From the NCBI RefSeq assembly GCF_006519715.1, contig NZ_VIDT01000004.1, positions 1-38,501 of the forward strand: DNA of 38,501 nt, given 5' to 3'. The DNA is from Ideonella azotifigens (GTDB lineage Bacteria; Pseudomonadota; Gammaproteobacteria; Burkholderiales; Burkholderiaceae_C). Of this stretch, positions 1 through 7,199 are shown in pieces. Positions within the stretch are counted from its first letter, which is position 1; each line of letters starts with the position of its first letter. The translations under genes and the position numbers were made by a program. The notes below the pieces were generated by a model. That model searched no databases and was not told where the DNA came from. It saw nothing but the letters and a program-made list of their open reading frames with translations.

Positions 1-1
1 G

Positions 2-304
2 GTTCGCCTCACGCTGCAGCGCGCCGTCGAGTTGGTGCCGGCACTCAAGGAGCGTGCGATGACCGCGGCCTGGGCCGGCTATGTGGACAGCACGCCCGAT
101 GGCGTGCCCGGCATTGGCGAGACGGCGACCTTGCCCGGCCTGGTGCTGGCCGCCGGCTTCAGTGGCCATGGCTTCGGCATTGGCCCCGGCGCGGGCCACC
201 TCATCGCCGATGTCGTCAGCGGCAGTGTGCCGCTGGTCGACCCGACGCCGTATCACCCCGACCGCTTCCGGTCATCGGCCTGGGGCAAGGTGGCAGATTT
301 CTAG
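2..304 (+). CDS. FAD-dependent amino acid oxidase/dehydrogenase, C-terminal fragment
   Basis: The gene is cut by the left edge, so only about the last 100 residues are seen, with no start codon. The visible part has the C-terminal signature of the DAO (D-amino acid oxidase / glycine oxidase / DadA) fold: a 'TPDGVPGIG' strand followed by 'GFSGHGFGIGPGAG', the loop that closes over the flavin and is followed by the last FAD-binding helix. In this family the enzyme oxidises the amine carbon of an amino acid or N-methyl amino acid to an imine. It ends 15 bases before the convergent stop of the LysR gene. Its neighbourhood, next to a DSD1-type enzyme and an imine reductase, fits amino acid or D-amino acid catabolism. 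The substrate cannot be told from this fragment. Confidence 0.85.
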   Translation, partial: VRLTLQRAVELVPALKERAMTAAWAGYVDSTPDGVPGIGETATLPGLVLAAGFSGHGFGIGPGAGHLIADVVSGSVPLVDPTPYHPDRFRSSAWGKVADF

Positions 305-319
305 CGGCCACATCACCGC

Positions 320-1237
320 TCAGTTGCCCTCGGGACGCAGCGCCTGCGTCAGGAAGGCCAGCAGCGCCTGCAGTCGGGCCGGGCGTCCCTTGCGCGAAGG
401 CAGCAGCAGCACGACGTCCGCGCTGTCCAGCCGCCAGTCGGGCAGCAGGCGCACCAGCGTGCCACGGGCCATCGCCTCTGCCACGTCCCATTCCGAGCGC
501 AACACCAGCCCCAGTCCCTGCTCGGCCCAGCCACGCGCCACCGTGCCGTCGTTGGTGAGCAAGGCTTGCGGCACGCGAAGCGTCTCCCGCGCCGCAGGCC
601 GTCCGGAGGGATCGCCGGCGGGGCGGTGGAAGTGCCACAGCGTCGCATCCTCGTCGTTCTCGCGGATGCAGATGCATCGATGGCGCAGCAGGTCCTGCGG
701 CGTCGACGGGACGCCGTGGCGATCCAGGTAGGCCGGACTGGCGCACAGCCAGCGCTCGTTCGACGCCAGCTTGTGCGCGACCCAGGAGGAGTCTCGCAGC
801 CGGCCGATGTGGACGATGGCGTCCACGTCGTTGCGCTCCGGCCATGGCGCCTCGCCCAGCGTGAGATGGACTTGCAGCTCGGGATGCGCCTGCGAGAACT
901 GGCCGATCAAGGGCGCGATGCGGCACCGGCCATAGCCGAAGGGTGCTGCCAGCCGAAGCACGCCGGTGAGCCGGCCATCGTCGATGCGGAAGCGTGCCGG
1001 CAGGTCCTCGATCTGCTTGAGCAGGGCGGCGGCCTCGCGGGCGAAGTTCTCGCCTTCGGGCGTGAGGCGCAGTTGGCGCGCGTCGCGCAGGGCCAGCACC
1101 ATGCCCAGTCCCGCCTCCAGCTTGCGCAGGCGCATCGACAAGGCCGGCGGCGTGACGTTCAGGGCGCGTGCCGCCGCGCTGAGGGAAGGCGAGGCAGCCA
1201 GCGTCGCGGCAAGGCGCAGGTCATCGATCTGGATCAT
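320..1237 (-). CDS. LysR-family transcriptional regulator
   Basis: A 305-residue protein, the normal LysR length. Residues 1-60 form the winged helix-turn-helix, with the typical 'SLSAAARALNVTPPALSMRL' segment followed by the 'LTPEGENF' wing. Residues 90-300 form the periplasmic-binding-protein-like effector domain. The ATG start is fixed by the HTH, which begins only five residues in. The gene is divergent from the DSD1-type gene, with about 107 bases between the two start codons, the usual layout in which a LysR protein controls its neighbour and itself. A 10-bp palindrome (1237-1246) touches its start codon. The effector is not predictable from sequence; an amino acid or derivative is inferred from context only. 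Confidence 0.93.
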   Translation of the reverse strand: MIQIDDLRLAATLAASPSLSAAARALNVTPPALSMRLRKLEAGLGMVLALRDARQLRLTPEGENFAREAAALLKQIEDLPARFRIDDGRLTGVLRLAAPFGYGRCRIAPLIGQFSQAHPELQVHLTLGEAPWPERNDVDAIVHIGRLRDSSWVAHKLASNERWLCASPAYLDRHGVPSTPQDLLRHRCICIRENDEDATLWHFHRPAGDPSGRPAARETLRVPQALLTNDGTVARGWAEQGLGLVLRSEWDVAEAMARGTLVRLLPDWRLDSADVVLLLPSRKGRPARLQALLAFLTQALRPEGN

Positions 1238-1246
1238 TCAATTGAA
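1237..1246. promoter_or_regulatory. Palindrome TTCAATTGAA at LysR start, candidate operator
   Basis: A perfect 10-bp palindrome begins at the last base of the LysR start codon and lies in the divergent promoter region. LysR proteins often bind TTCA/TGAA-like arms. A second copy of the half-site TGAAGAT occurs at 1264-1270. That this is the autoregulatory site is inference. Confidence 0.35.
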
Positions 1247-1344
1247 GTGAAAGATTGATGATTTGAAGATTAAGCGTGGCTTATCAAAAACTCAATAGAG
1301 TCAAGTTGTCCCCGACATCAGCCGCGTTGCACGCGCCCACTCGC

Positions 1345-2478
1345 ATGGCCCATCTCAGCGACCTCGACACGCCCGCCGCCGTCATCGACATCCGCCGCAT
1401 GCAGCGCAACATCGAGCGCATGCAGCGCCGCATGGACGAACTCGGCGTGGCCTTCCGTCCGCACGTGAAGACCAGCAAGTCCATGCCCGTCGTCCGGGCC
1501 CAGCTCGCCGCAGGCGCCAAGGGCATCACCGTCTCCACACTCAAGGAAGCGGAGTTTTTCTTCTCCGAAGGCGTCTCGGACATCCTCTATGCCGTCGGCA
1601 TGACCGCCCGCAAGCTGCCGCAGGCCCTCGCGCTGCGCCGCCGCGGCTGTGACCTCAGGATCCTCACCGACAACGCCGACTCCGCGCGCGCCATCGCGGA
1701 CTTCGGGCGCGAACGCGGCGAAGTCTTCGACGTGCTGATCGAGATCGACACCGACGGACATCGGTCAGGCATCAAGCCCGACGAGCCGGCCCTGCTGGAG
1801 GTTGCGACGGCCCTGGCGGACGGCGGGATGCGGATCGCAGGCGTGCTGACCCACGCCGGCTCCAGTTATGACCTCGACACGCCGGCCGCCCAGCAGGCCA
1901 TGGCCGAACAGGAGCGGGCGGGGTGTGTGCATGCCGCCGAGAGGCTGCGCGCGGCCGGCTTCAGCTGCCCCATCGTGAGCGTCGGCTCCACGCCGACCGC
2001 GCTGGCCGCCCGCCATCTGGAAGGCGTGACCGAGGTGCGCGCGGGCGTCTATGTGTTCTTCGACCTGGTGATGGCAAACGCGGGGGCTTGCAGCACCGAC
2101 GAGCTCGCGTTGAGCGTGCTCGCCACCGTGATCGGCCACCAGGTGGAGAAGGGCTGGGCCATCGTGGATGCAGGCTGGATGGCCATGAGCCGCGACCGCG
2201 GCACGCAGAAGCAGAAGAAGGACTACGGCTACGGCCAGGCATGCACCCTGGATGGGACCGTGCTGCCCGGCTATCTGCTCACGGGTGCCAACCAGGAGCA
2301 CGGCATTCTTTCGCGCGAAGGCGAGCGCGACCCGAACATCGCCGAACGCTTACCCATCGGTACGCTGCTGCGCATCCTGCCCAACCATGCTTGCGCGACC
2401 GGGGCGCAGTACCCCGCCTATCAGGCGCTCTCCGAGAACGCGCAGGTCGAGCCCTGGAGCCGGCTGCACGGCTGGTGA
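1345..2478 (+). CDS. DSD1-family PLP enzyme (D-threonine aldolase / D-3-hydroxyaspartate or D-serine dehydratase-like)
   Basis: A fold-type III PLP enzyme of 377 residues from the chosen ATG. The frame stays open upstream to a GTG at 1276, but the conserved 'LDTPAAVIDI' strand starts five residues after the ATG. An alanine-racemase-like barrel covers residues about 5-235. The PLP lysine is expected at Lys42 in 'RPHVKTSKS'. The C-terminal domain carries a His348-x-Cys350 pair in 'LPNHACATG'. His-x-Cys binds zinc in D-serine dehydratases, whereas D-threonine aldolases usually have His-x-Asp at this place, so a dehydratase acting on D-serine or D-threo-3-hydroxyaspartate deserves equal weight with an aldolase. 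The imine-reductase gene follows after 47 bases, which suggests co-transcription. Family is secure; exact reaction is not. Confidence 0.85.
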   Translation: MAHLSDLDTPAAVIDIRRMQRNIERMQRRMDELGVAFRPHVKTSKSMPVVRAQLAAGAKGITVSTLKEAEFFFSEGVSDILYAVGMTARKLPQALALRRRGCDLRILTDNADSARAIADFGRERGEVFDVLIEIDTDGHRSGIKPDEPALLEVATALADGGMRIAGVLTHAGSSYDLDTPAAQQAMAEQERAGCVHAAERLRAAGFSCPIVSVGSTPTALAARHLEGVTEVRAGVYVFFDLVMANAGACSTDELALSVLATVIGHQVEKGWAIVDAGWMAMSRDRGTQKQKKDYGYGQACTLDGTVLPGYLLTGANQEHGILSREGERDPNIAERLPIGTLLRILPNHACATGAQYPAYQALSENAQVEPWSRLHGW

Positions 2479-2525
2479 CGCGGTTCCTGCGCAAGGTCCC
2501 ACTCGATTCCGGAAAGCCCACCGCC

Positions 2526-3497
2526 ATGCCCTGCGACGCCACCTTGCTCCTGCTCGACAAGCACCACGTGGAGGCCTTGTTGTCCAAGGACGCCGTGCTG
2601 GCGGCCGTGCAGGAGTCGTTCGAGCTTCATAGCGACCGGCTCGGCCGCGTCTTCCCAGTGGTGCGCGAAGCGCTGCCCACCGGCGGTGTCTTCGGCATCA
2701 AGTCGGGCGACGTGCCGTCCCAAGGCCTGCTCGGCTTCAAGGCAGCGGGCTTCTGGCCTGCCAACCGCGCCGTGGGTGGCGAGCCGCACCAGGCCACGGT
2801 GGTCCTCATCGACCCTGGCACAGGCCGGCCCACCTGCATCATCGACGGCAACGCCATCACCACCGCGCGAACCGGTGCCGCTGGCGCGCTGGGACTGCGC
2901 CTGCTGGCGCGCCCCGACACGGCCTCGGCCTGCGTCTTCGGCACGGGGGTGCAGGCGCGTGTCCAACTGGACTTCGCACTGGACACGCTGCCCGGCATCA
3001 CGCAGGTGCGCTACGTGACGCGCGACGGCAGGCGCGACCCGGCGTTCGAGGCGGTGTTCGCCGGTCGCTGTGCGATCTCGCTGGCGGCGGACAGCAATGC
3101 GGCGGTCGCCAGCAGCCACCTGATCATCACCGCCACCCCTGGCCGCGAGGTCTTGTTTGACGTCAGCGCGGTGCAGCCAGGCACCCACCTGAACTGCGTC
3201 GGTGCGGACACCCGCGGCAAACGGGAACTGCCTGATGGCTTGCTGGCGCGCGCCCGCATCGTCGTGGACGACCTGGCCCAGGCGAGGCAGATTGGTGAGT
3301 GCCAGTGGCTACCCGAAGCCGCTTGCATCGAACTGGGCGACCTCCTCTGCGGCAAGGCGGCGCTGCAACGCGAACCCGCCGACATCACGGTCTTCGACAT
3401 GACCGGCCTGGCCTTGCAGGACCTGACCGTGGCTCGGCAACTTCAACGGGCCGCATTGGCCACCGGGCAAGGGACGCGGCTGCCCTGGGCTTGGTGA
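2526..3497 (+). CDS. Ornithine cyclodeaminase / mu-crystallin family imine reductase
   Basis: A 323-residue protein from ATG 2526, the usual length. The frame is open further upstream, but that part overlaps the DSD1-type gene and shows no family sequence. Family landmarks are the substrate-site lysines in 'FGIKSGD' and 'LGFKAAGFWP', the 'TTARTGAAGA' helix, the Rossmann dinucleotide loop 'VFGTGVQARVQ' (about residues 138-148), and 'CVGADTRGKRELP' near residue 225, which holds the catalytic acid region. Members include ornithine cyclodeaminase, ketimine and pyrroline-2-carboxylate reductases, alanine dehydrogenase, and iminosuccinate reductase BhcD. It lies directly after the DSD1-type enzyme, so it may reduce or use an imine linked to that reaction (inference). 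Confidence 0.88.
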   Translation: MPCDATLLLLDKHHVEALLSKDAVLAAVQESFELHSDRLGRVFPVVREALPTGGVFGIKSGDVPSQGLLGFKAAGFWPANRAVGGEPHQATVVLIDPGTGRPTCIIDGNAITTARTGAAGALGLRLLARPDTASACVFGTGVQARVQLDFALDTLPGITQVRYVTRDGRRDPAFEAVFAGRCAISLAADSNAAVASSHLIITATPGREVLFDVSAVQPGTHLNCVGADTRGKRELPDGLLARARIVVDDLAQARQIGECQWLPEAACIELGDLLCGKAALQREPADITVFDMTGLALQDLTVARQLQRAALATGQGTRLPWAW

Positions 3498-3681
3498 GCG
3501 GATGCATCGCGCGCGCTTGCGGGTCAGCGTCGCTTCTCTCACGAGGTGTCGGGGCCTGAGGCAGGCCGACAGCACCTTGGGCTGAAGCGGCTCGCAGCAA
3601 TTTGAGCCTGTGTTTCACTCAATACTGAACTTTGGCAGTTCGTTTCGGTGAAGACTGAACCTCGCCTGCGGCATGCGGTTT

Positions 3682-3712
3682 GCCATGTGGCGTATGATGT
3701 TTGCCAAATGGC
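3682..3712 (+). promoter_or_regulatory. Twin palindromic operator flanking a -10 box upstream of the toxin-antitoxin operon
   Basis: Two copies of GCCA-N2-TGGC lie at 3682-3691 and 3703-3712, inside the wider direct repeat TTTGCCA-N2-TGGC. Their centres are 21 bp apart, two turns of the helix, so bound proteins would sit on the same face. Between them lies TATGAT (3693-3698), a good -10 box, though I see no convincing -35. The second palindrome would cover the start of transcription. A Shine-Dalgarno AGGAG (3713-3717) follows, seven bases before the antitoxin ATG. The arrangement fits autorepression by the antitoxin or the complex; that role is inferred. Confidence 0.6.
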
Positions 3713-3724
3713 AGGAGCAGCAGC

Positions 3725-4321
3725 ATGAAGTCGTCCAGCGAACATTCGACCGCCAAGCCCAAGAAGGGCGCCTCCCAGACTGCCGCAGCAGCAACCCTCG
3801 CGGAAGATGCGCTCACCACTGCGGATATGAAGGTCCATGGGGTCCGAGGCAAGAAGGCCGCGAACGTGAAGATCCTCACGGGCCGAAAGCCTGCGCGAAA
3901 CGTCCAGGTGTTCGATGGGTTCATCGACGCTTTCGAGGGCTCCAGAGTCATGGCCCACGATATGGTGATGAAGGGCGTGTCAGGCCGGGCGCTGACCAGC
4001 ATATGGGAAACCAAGTTGGATACCCTGCCCACCGATGCCATCCTGAAGGCCATTGGCGTGAGCGCGCGAACCGCCCACCGCATCAAGTCCGATCCAGACA
4101 AGCTGTTGGATGCGCGCACGACGGACGGGATCTACCGGCTCGAGTCTGTGCGCGCGATGGCAGAAGAGGTGCTTGGCAGCGCGGAGGCCGCCAACGAGTG
4201 GCTGAACACCGAGGCGATGGGTCTGGAGTTCAGGAAGCCGATCGATCTGCTGAGCACTTCGCCGGGTGCCGAAGCCGTCAAGACCTTGCTGCAGCGAATG
4301 AAGTACGGGGTCTACGCTTGA
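3725..4321 (+). CDS. Xre/MbcA/ParS-type antitoxin (DUF2384)
   Basis: A 198-residue protein, translated from ATG 3725 behind a good Shine-Dalgarno. The lysine/serine/alanine-rich first 60 residues look disordered. Residues about 60-130 form the helical Xre-like DNA-binding part, including 'VSGRALTSIWETKLDT' and 'GVSARTAHRIKSDPD'. Residues about 140-198 form the DUF2384 toxin-binding domain, with 'AEEVLGSAEAANEWLNTEA' and 'PIDLLSTSPGAEAVKTLLQR', which is highly characteristic. It should neutralise the RES toxin encoded directly downstream and bind its own promoter, where two palindromes surround the -10 box. The stop overlaps the toxin start, so the two are translationally coupled. Confidence 0.9.
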   Translation: MKSSSEHSTAKPKKGASQTAAAATLAEDALTTADMKVHGVRGKKAANVKILTGRKPARNVQVFDGFIDAFEGSRVMAHDMVMKGVSGRALTSIWETKLDTLPTDAILKAIGVSARTAHRIKSDPDKLLDARTTDGIYRLESVRAMAEEVLGSAEAANEWLNTEAMGLEFRKPIDLLSTSPGAEAVKTLLQRMKYGVYA

Positions 4322-4824
4322 TCCCGCTGCCGGCGTCCCTGGGCGGCACCGGCACCCTCGCAGGGTGGACGCTCCAGGATGCGCGCTATGCCGCCACCTG
4401 GAACTCCGGCATCGGCTCGGCTACGCACGGCGGCCGCTGGAATTCGATCGGCAAGCACGTGATCTATGCGGCCCTGGACCCGGCCACCGCCATCCTGGAG
4501 GTGGCCGTGCACAAGGGTTTCAAAGTGCTGAACACCGTCGCCCACAACCTCATCTCGTTCACTGTCACCGATCCGGCTCTGGTCCGTGTCGTGCAGCCGG
4601 GCCACGTGCCCAATCCGCACTGGCTCCACCCGATTCCCCCGAACAAGGACCAGCAGGAGTTTGGCGACCAGTTGATCGACGCCCACCCGTTCGTGCTGCT
4701 GCCCAGTGCCGTGAGCGGGCACTCGTGGAATCTGCTTGTCAACGTCGCGACGGCGCTGCCCCTGGTGACCGACATCCAGTTCGAGCGCTTCGCCCTTGAC
4801 CCGCGCCTGCGTGCCAAGCCCTGA
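4318..4824 (+). CDS. RES-domain toxin (NAD+-degrading type)
   Basis: A 168-residue RES toxin. The only sensible start is TTG 4318, which overlaps the antitoxin TGA as TTGA; the open frame upstream is a shadow of the antitoxin gene. The three residues that name the domain are visible: Arg40 in 'GGRWNSIG', Glu61 in 'ATAILEVAVH' and Ser130 in 'LLPSAVSG'. Characterised RES toxins (MbcT and relatives) deplete NAD+ by phosphorolysis or hydrolysis and stop growth. The gene ends 43 bases before the convergent M20 hydrolase. The weak TTG start is likely to keep toxin output below that of the antitoxin (inference). Confidence 0.88.
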   Translation: MIPLPASLGGTGTLAGWTLQDARYAATWNSGIGSATHGGRWNSIGKHVIYAALDPATAILEVAVHKGFKVLNTVAHNLISFTVTDPALVRVVQPGHVPNPHWLHPIPPNKDQQEFGDQLIDAHPFVLLPSAVSGHSWNLLVNVATALPLVTDIQFERFALDPRLRAKP

Positions 4825-4861
4825 CGCATCAACGGCTCTGGTTTCAGACCCGAACGAAAAC

Positions 4862-4878
4862 CGACAGTCAGGCTGTCG
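4862..4878 (-). terminator. Weak intrinsic terminator for the M20 gene
   Basis: CGACAG and CTGTCG form a perfect 6-bp stem around a 5-base loop that contains the M20 stop codon. Read on the minus strand the hairpin is followed by GTTTTCGTT, a short, imperfect U-tract. It could also slow transcription from the convergent toxin gene. Confidence 0.4.
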
Positions 4879-6055
4879 CTAGCGCGCGCGCTGCCACCTC
4901 GCACAGCCACGCAACGCCCAGCGGCAAGGCTGCGTCGTTGAAGTCGTAGCAGGGGTGGTGCAGCGGGCGCTCGCCTTCGGCTCCCGGGTCGGGGCGTCCC
5001 TGGCCCAGCCAGAGGTAGGCGCCGGGCTTGTTTTGCAGCATGAAGGCGAAGTCCTCGGACGTGAAGGCGCCGCGCGGTGCCATGTCTGCCTGCAGGCCAA
5101 CGGCGCGCGCAGCCGCCAGGGCGATCTCCGCCTGCGCGGGTGAGTTGACGGTGGCGGGGTAGTAGCGGTCGTAGTTCACGTCGACTTCGATGCCGTGCGC
5201 CACGGCCAGGCCGGCCGCCGCGGCGCGCAATGCGGCTTCGATGCGATCCTGTGTCGCCGGGTCGAAACTCCGCACCGTGCCGGTGATGCCGACCTCCGCG
5301 GGCAGCACGTTGTGGCTCTGGCCGCCGGCGATGCGCGTGACGGACAGGACCGCGGACTCGTTCGGGTCGATGCGGCGCGCGACGATGGTGTTGAGCTGGC
5401 CGACCAACTGGCTTGCGGCCAGGATCGCATCCGGCGTGTGGTGCGGCAGCGCTGCGTGGCCGCCCTTGCCGCGAACAGTGATGTCGAAGCGGTCGGCAGC
5501 GGCCATGATGGGGCCGGCACGGGTCTGTGCGGTGCCGAGCGGCAGGTCGGGCCAGTTGTGCAGCGCATAGACGCTGTCGCAAGGAAATCGGTCGAACAGG
5601 CCGTCCTCGATCATGCGGCGTGCGCCCCCTTTGCCCTCTTCCGCCGGCTGGAAGATGAAGTGCACCGTGCCGTCGAAGCGCCGGGTGCGCGCCAGCTGGC
5701 GGGCGGCACCGATGAGCATGCTGGTATGGCCATCGTGGCCGCAGCCATGGTGCGCGCCGGCATGCCGGCTGGCGTGGGGCGCGCGCCCGAGTTCCGTCAT
5801 CGGCAGGGCGTCCATGTCCGCCCGCAGCCCGACCGTCCGGGGGCCGTCTCCGCATCGCAGCGTCCCCACGACACCGGTTCCCCCGATGCCTTCGGCGACC
5901 TCTATGCCCAAGAGGCGCAGTGCCTGGGCGACGATGCCGGCCGTGCGGCGTTCTTCGTAGGCCAGCTCCGGGTGGGCGTGCAGGTCACGGCGCATCGCCA
6001 CCAGTTCCGGCATCAGGTCCGCGATCGCGGGGAAGTCATTTGCTTGCAGTGGCAT
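4868..6055 (-). CDS. M20D amidohydrolase (hippurate hydrolase / aminoacylase-like)
   Basis: A 395-residue metal-dependent hydrolase of the M20D group, which cleaves N-acyl amino acids or related amides. The metal-site motifs are clear: 'GLRADMDALPMTE', the 'HHGCGHDGH' block with Cys105, His107 and Asp108, and 'PAEEGKGGARRMI' with the catalytic and metal-binding glutamates. The lid/dimerisation insert begins near 'RGKGGHAALPH', and a C-terminal metal ligand region is seen in 'EDFAFML'. The start is ATG 6055; the open frame upstream runs into the AraC gene and is spurious. It is 19 bases downstream of the AraC-type regulator, so the two likely share a transcript. The substrate is unknown. Confidence 0.92.
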   Translation of the reverse strand: MPLQANDFPAIADLMPELVAMRRDLHAHPELAYEERRTAGIVAQALRLLGIEVAEGIGGTGVVGTLRCGDGPRTVGLRADMDALPMTELGRAPHASRHAGAHHGCGHDGHTSMLIGAARQLARTRRFDGTVHFIFQPAEEGKGGARRMIEDGLFDRFPCDSVYALHNWPDLPLGTAQTRAGPIMAAADRFDITVRGKGGHAALPHHTPDAILAASQLVGQLNTIVARRIDPNESAVLSVTRIAGGQSHNVLPAEVGITGTVRSFDPATQDRIEAALRAAAAGLAVAHGIEVDVNYDRYYPATVNSPAQAEIALAAARAVGLQADMAPRGAFTSEDFAFMLQNKPGAYLWLGQGRPDPGAEGERPLHHPCYDFNDAALPLGVAWLCEVAARALATA

Positions 6056-6074
6056 GGTGGGTCTCTCGCTGCGA

Positions 6075-6497
6075 TCAGCAGGCGTGGCGGGCATCGCCAT
6101 CCGCAGCGCCGCCAGCCATGGCGGGCAGGCGGCGGGCGCTGAGCCCCTGGAACTGGCCGGGCGTGAGGCCGCGCGCACTCTTGAAATGGCGGGCAAGGTG
6201 GCTCTGGTCGTAGAAGCCGGTCTCGCTGGCCACCTTGGCTGCAGCCATGCCTTGGCGCAGTAGCAACTCGGCCTGGTCGACACGGCGTGCGCAGACATAC
6301 TGGTGCGGCGAGATGCCCATGGTCTGGCGGAACACAGTGGCGAAGCGCCAGACGCTGAGGCCGGCGACAGCGGCAAGTTCCGCCAGCAACAGCGGCTGAC
6401 CGAGATGGCCTGCGATGTAGGTCAATGTCCGCGCAATGGTCGCCGGCAGAGGTTCGGCGGGCGGAGGTGAGGGCGAGAAGAGCGGCAGGTCGGACAT
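6075..6497 (-). CDS. Small AraC-family regulator (single DNA-binding domain)
   Basis: A 140-residue protein consisting almost only of the double helix-turn-helix domain of the AraC/XylS family, as in MarA and SoxS. The first HTH is 'LAAVAGLSVWRFATVFRQ', the second includes 'VASETGFYDQSHLARHFK', and the family's closing 'GLTPGQF' follows. No effector-binding domain is present, so activity is probably set by its amount or by a partner. I prefer ATG 6497 over the TTG two codons upstream. It precedes the M20 gene on the same strand and may control that gene or the divergent promoters nearby (inference). Confidence 0.88.
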   Translation of the reverse strand: MSDLPLFSPSPPPAEPLPATIARTLTYIAGHLGQPLLLAELAAVAGLSVWRFATVFRQTMGISPHQYVCARRVDQAELLLRQGMAAAKVASETGFYDQSHLARHFKSARGLTPGQFQGLSARRLPAMAGGAADGDARHAC

Positions 6498-6622
6498 CCG
6501 CAAAGCTTAATTTTTTCGGACGGCGACATGTGCTGAACGTCGGGGGGCGCGATGCGGCGAATCTGCTGTTTCTCAGGCGGCCGCAGCAGTCAATGCCGAG
6601 CCCGTGCCGGCGGCCTCATGCC

Positions 6623-7123
6623 TCATTCGTCCATGGTGAGCAGCTGCTGTATCGGGTAGTGGTTCTTGACGAACGGCGACTTGATGACGATGAAGCTGAA
6701 ATACTTCTCGATCCCGATGTTGCGCTCGAGCAGGCCCTCGATCAGCGTCTGGTAGTGGTTGACGCCGCGCGTCGTGAACTTGAGCATGTAGTCGTAGCCG
6801 CCGCTGACCAGGTGGCACTCGAGGATCTCGGGCACGCTGCGGATGCTGGACTCGAAGCGCACGAAGTCTTCGCGCCGGTGATCGGCCAGCGTGACTTCGG
6901 TGAACACGGTGAGGGTGTCGCTCAGCTTCTCCAGGCGGACGTTGGCACCGTAGCCGGCGATGTAGCCAGCCTGCTCCAGGCGCTTGACGCGGATCAGGCA
7001 GGGGCTCGGCGAGAGGCCCACGGCGTCCGCCAGGTCCACGTTCGTGATGCGGCCGTTCTGCTGGAGCTGGCAGAGGATCCGGAGATCAAGGCGATCAAGC
7101 TTGGGATTCGCTGCAGTCGTCAT
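6623..7123 (-). CDS. Lrp/AsnC-family transcriptional regulator
   Basis: A 166-residue protein with the classic two-domain layout. Residues 8-60 are the N-terminal HTH ('LDRLDLRILCQLQQNGRI' then 'DLADAVGLSPSPCLIRVKRL'). Residues 70-155 are the RAM (ligand-binding, oligomerising) domain with 'VPEILECHLVSGGYDYML'. Lrp-type regulators respond to amino acids and control their transport and breakdown. It lies 76 bases downstream of the class III aminotransferase on the same strand, a common pairing in which the regulator senses the substrate of the enzyme (inference). Confidence 0.93.
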   Translation of the reverse strand: MTTAANPKLDRLDLRILCQLQQNGRITNVDLADAVGLSPSPCLIRVKRLEQAGYIAGYGANVRLEKLSDTLTVFTEVTLADHRREDFVRFESSIRSVPEILECHLVSGGYDYMLKFTTRGVNHYQTLIEGLLERNIGIEKYFSFIVIKSPFVKNHYPIQQLLTMDE

Positions 7124-7199
7124 GGGGGCACCGGTTATGCGGGGAGAGGAGCGCGTCCAAGGTCACTAAGCAATAAGCCTGCCTGCCTCTCGCAGCATT

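Noticed and set aside
1345-3497. Complete beta-hydroxyaspartate cycle operon
   Set aside because: Only BhcC- and BhcD-like families are present; no aminotransferase BhcA or dehydratase BhcB in the neighbourhood, and the His-x-Cys metal pair argues for another branch.
3553-3567. Hairpin GGCCTG-AGG-CAGGCC after the imine reductase
   Set aside because: No T-tract follows, so it is not supported as an intrinsic terminator; could be a chance GC-rich repeat.
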